From RGDT01 sp964630925 (lineage in GTDB: Bacteria > Planctomycetota > Planctomycetia > Gemmatales > Gemmataceae): a DNA stretch of 22,019 nucleotides. The stretch is from assembly GCA_964630925.1 (NCBI GenBank), contig CAZVZK010000165.1, forward strand, positions 1-22,019. Reading direction: 5' to 3'. Both the position numbers and the translations under genes were made by a program. This document shows positions 21,962-22,019 of this stretch, piece after piece. The stretch's first letter is position 1. Each line of letters opens with the position of its first letter. The notes under the pieces are model-generated. The model did not search any database, had not been told where the DNA came from, and saw only the letters and a program-made list of their open reading frames with translations.

Positions 21962-22019
21962 CGGGGGTCTGGGGGCGTCTCGCCCCCAGCTCGCAGCGCA
22001 GGGTCTGGGGGCGTCTCGC
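21962..22019. repeat. REP-like palindromic repeat, copies 2 and 3 (the last cut by the window edge)
   Basis: Copy 2 is CTGGGGGCG, TCT, CGCCCCCAG (21969-21989) with flanks; 21962-21993 is the exact reverse complement of 11992-12023. Copy 3 starts at 22005 with the same GTCTGGGGGCGTCTCGC core and runs off the end. The spacing between copies 2 and 3 is 36 bp, in the same orientation, so this looks like the beginning of a cluster. Confidence 0.85.

Overview
The window looks like a chromosomal piece of a high-GC planctomycete, most likely family Gemmataceae. The evidence is: a TIGR02996-type N-terminal domain (a family named from Gemmata), a protein of the MTEAEWLAC...HVRGCW type that I know as a large Gemmataceae paralogue family, a secreted sulfatase, secreted WD40 and prenyltransferase-repeat proteins, a Uma2-like protein, a soluble Ser/Thr kinase, and very GC-rich third codon positions. 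No rRNA, tRNA, CRISPR array, phage gene or transposase was recognised.

Layout. At 176-1087 (+) is a protein kinase. Its 3' end overlaps a leftward run of three genes: gmd (GDP-mannose 4,6-dehydratase), a GT4 glycosyltransferase and an orphan LutC/LUD protein. Upstream of gmd on the same strand is a TIGR02996+DUF1963 protein. At 5338-6462 (+) is a secreted prenyltransferase/squalene-cyclase-repeat protein. It converges on a leftward set of sulfatase, secreted HEAT+WD40 protein and SUKH-like protein; the last two are probably translationally coupled. At 9990-10859 (+) is an NAD-epimerase-like reductase that could act with gmd in GDP-deoxyhexose synthesis. It runs into a leftward two-gene operon (4-TM membrane protein and a conserved hypothetical).

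From 12060 the (+) strand carries the most unusual gene, a DUF116 domain fused to a trans-polyprenyl diphosphate synthase. It is followed by a chorismate-lyase-like protein, a membrane-anchored beta-propeller-like protein and a Uma2-like protein that has lost two expected catalytic residues. A leftward NicO/RcnA-type metal transporter, a rightward fatty acid desaturase, the Gemmataceae paralogue-family gene and a second secreted prenyltransferase-repeat protein (leftward) finish the window.

Between the genes lie several structured non-coding repeats: a 97-bp inverted repeat built from GTGTTTR heptads (2923-3019); a REP-like palindrome present in a 32-nt identical form at 11992-12023 and 21962-21993, with a third partial copy at the right edge; a roughly 290-bp imperfect inverted-repeat element at 13864-14156; and a strong bipartite hairpin between two convergent genes (20635-20686). 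No single new defence or biosynthetic system is demonstrated. The best candidate for something undescribed is the DUF116-prenyl synthase fusion beside a chorismate-lyase-like gene, which may be a lipid or quinone-type module.
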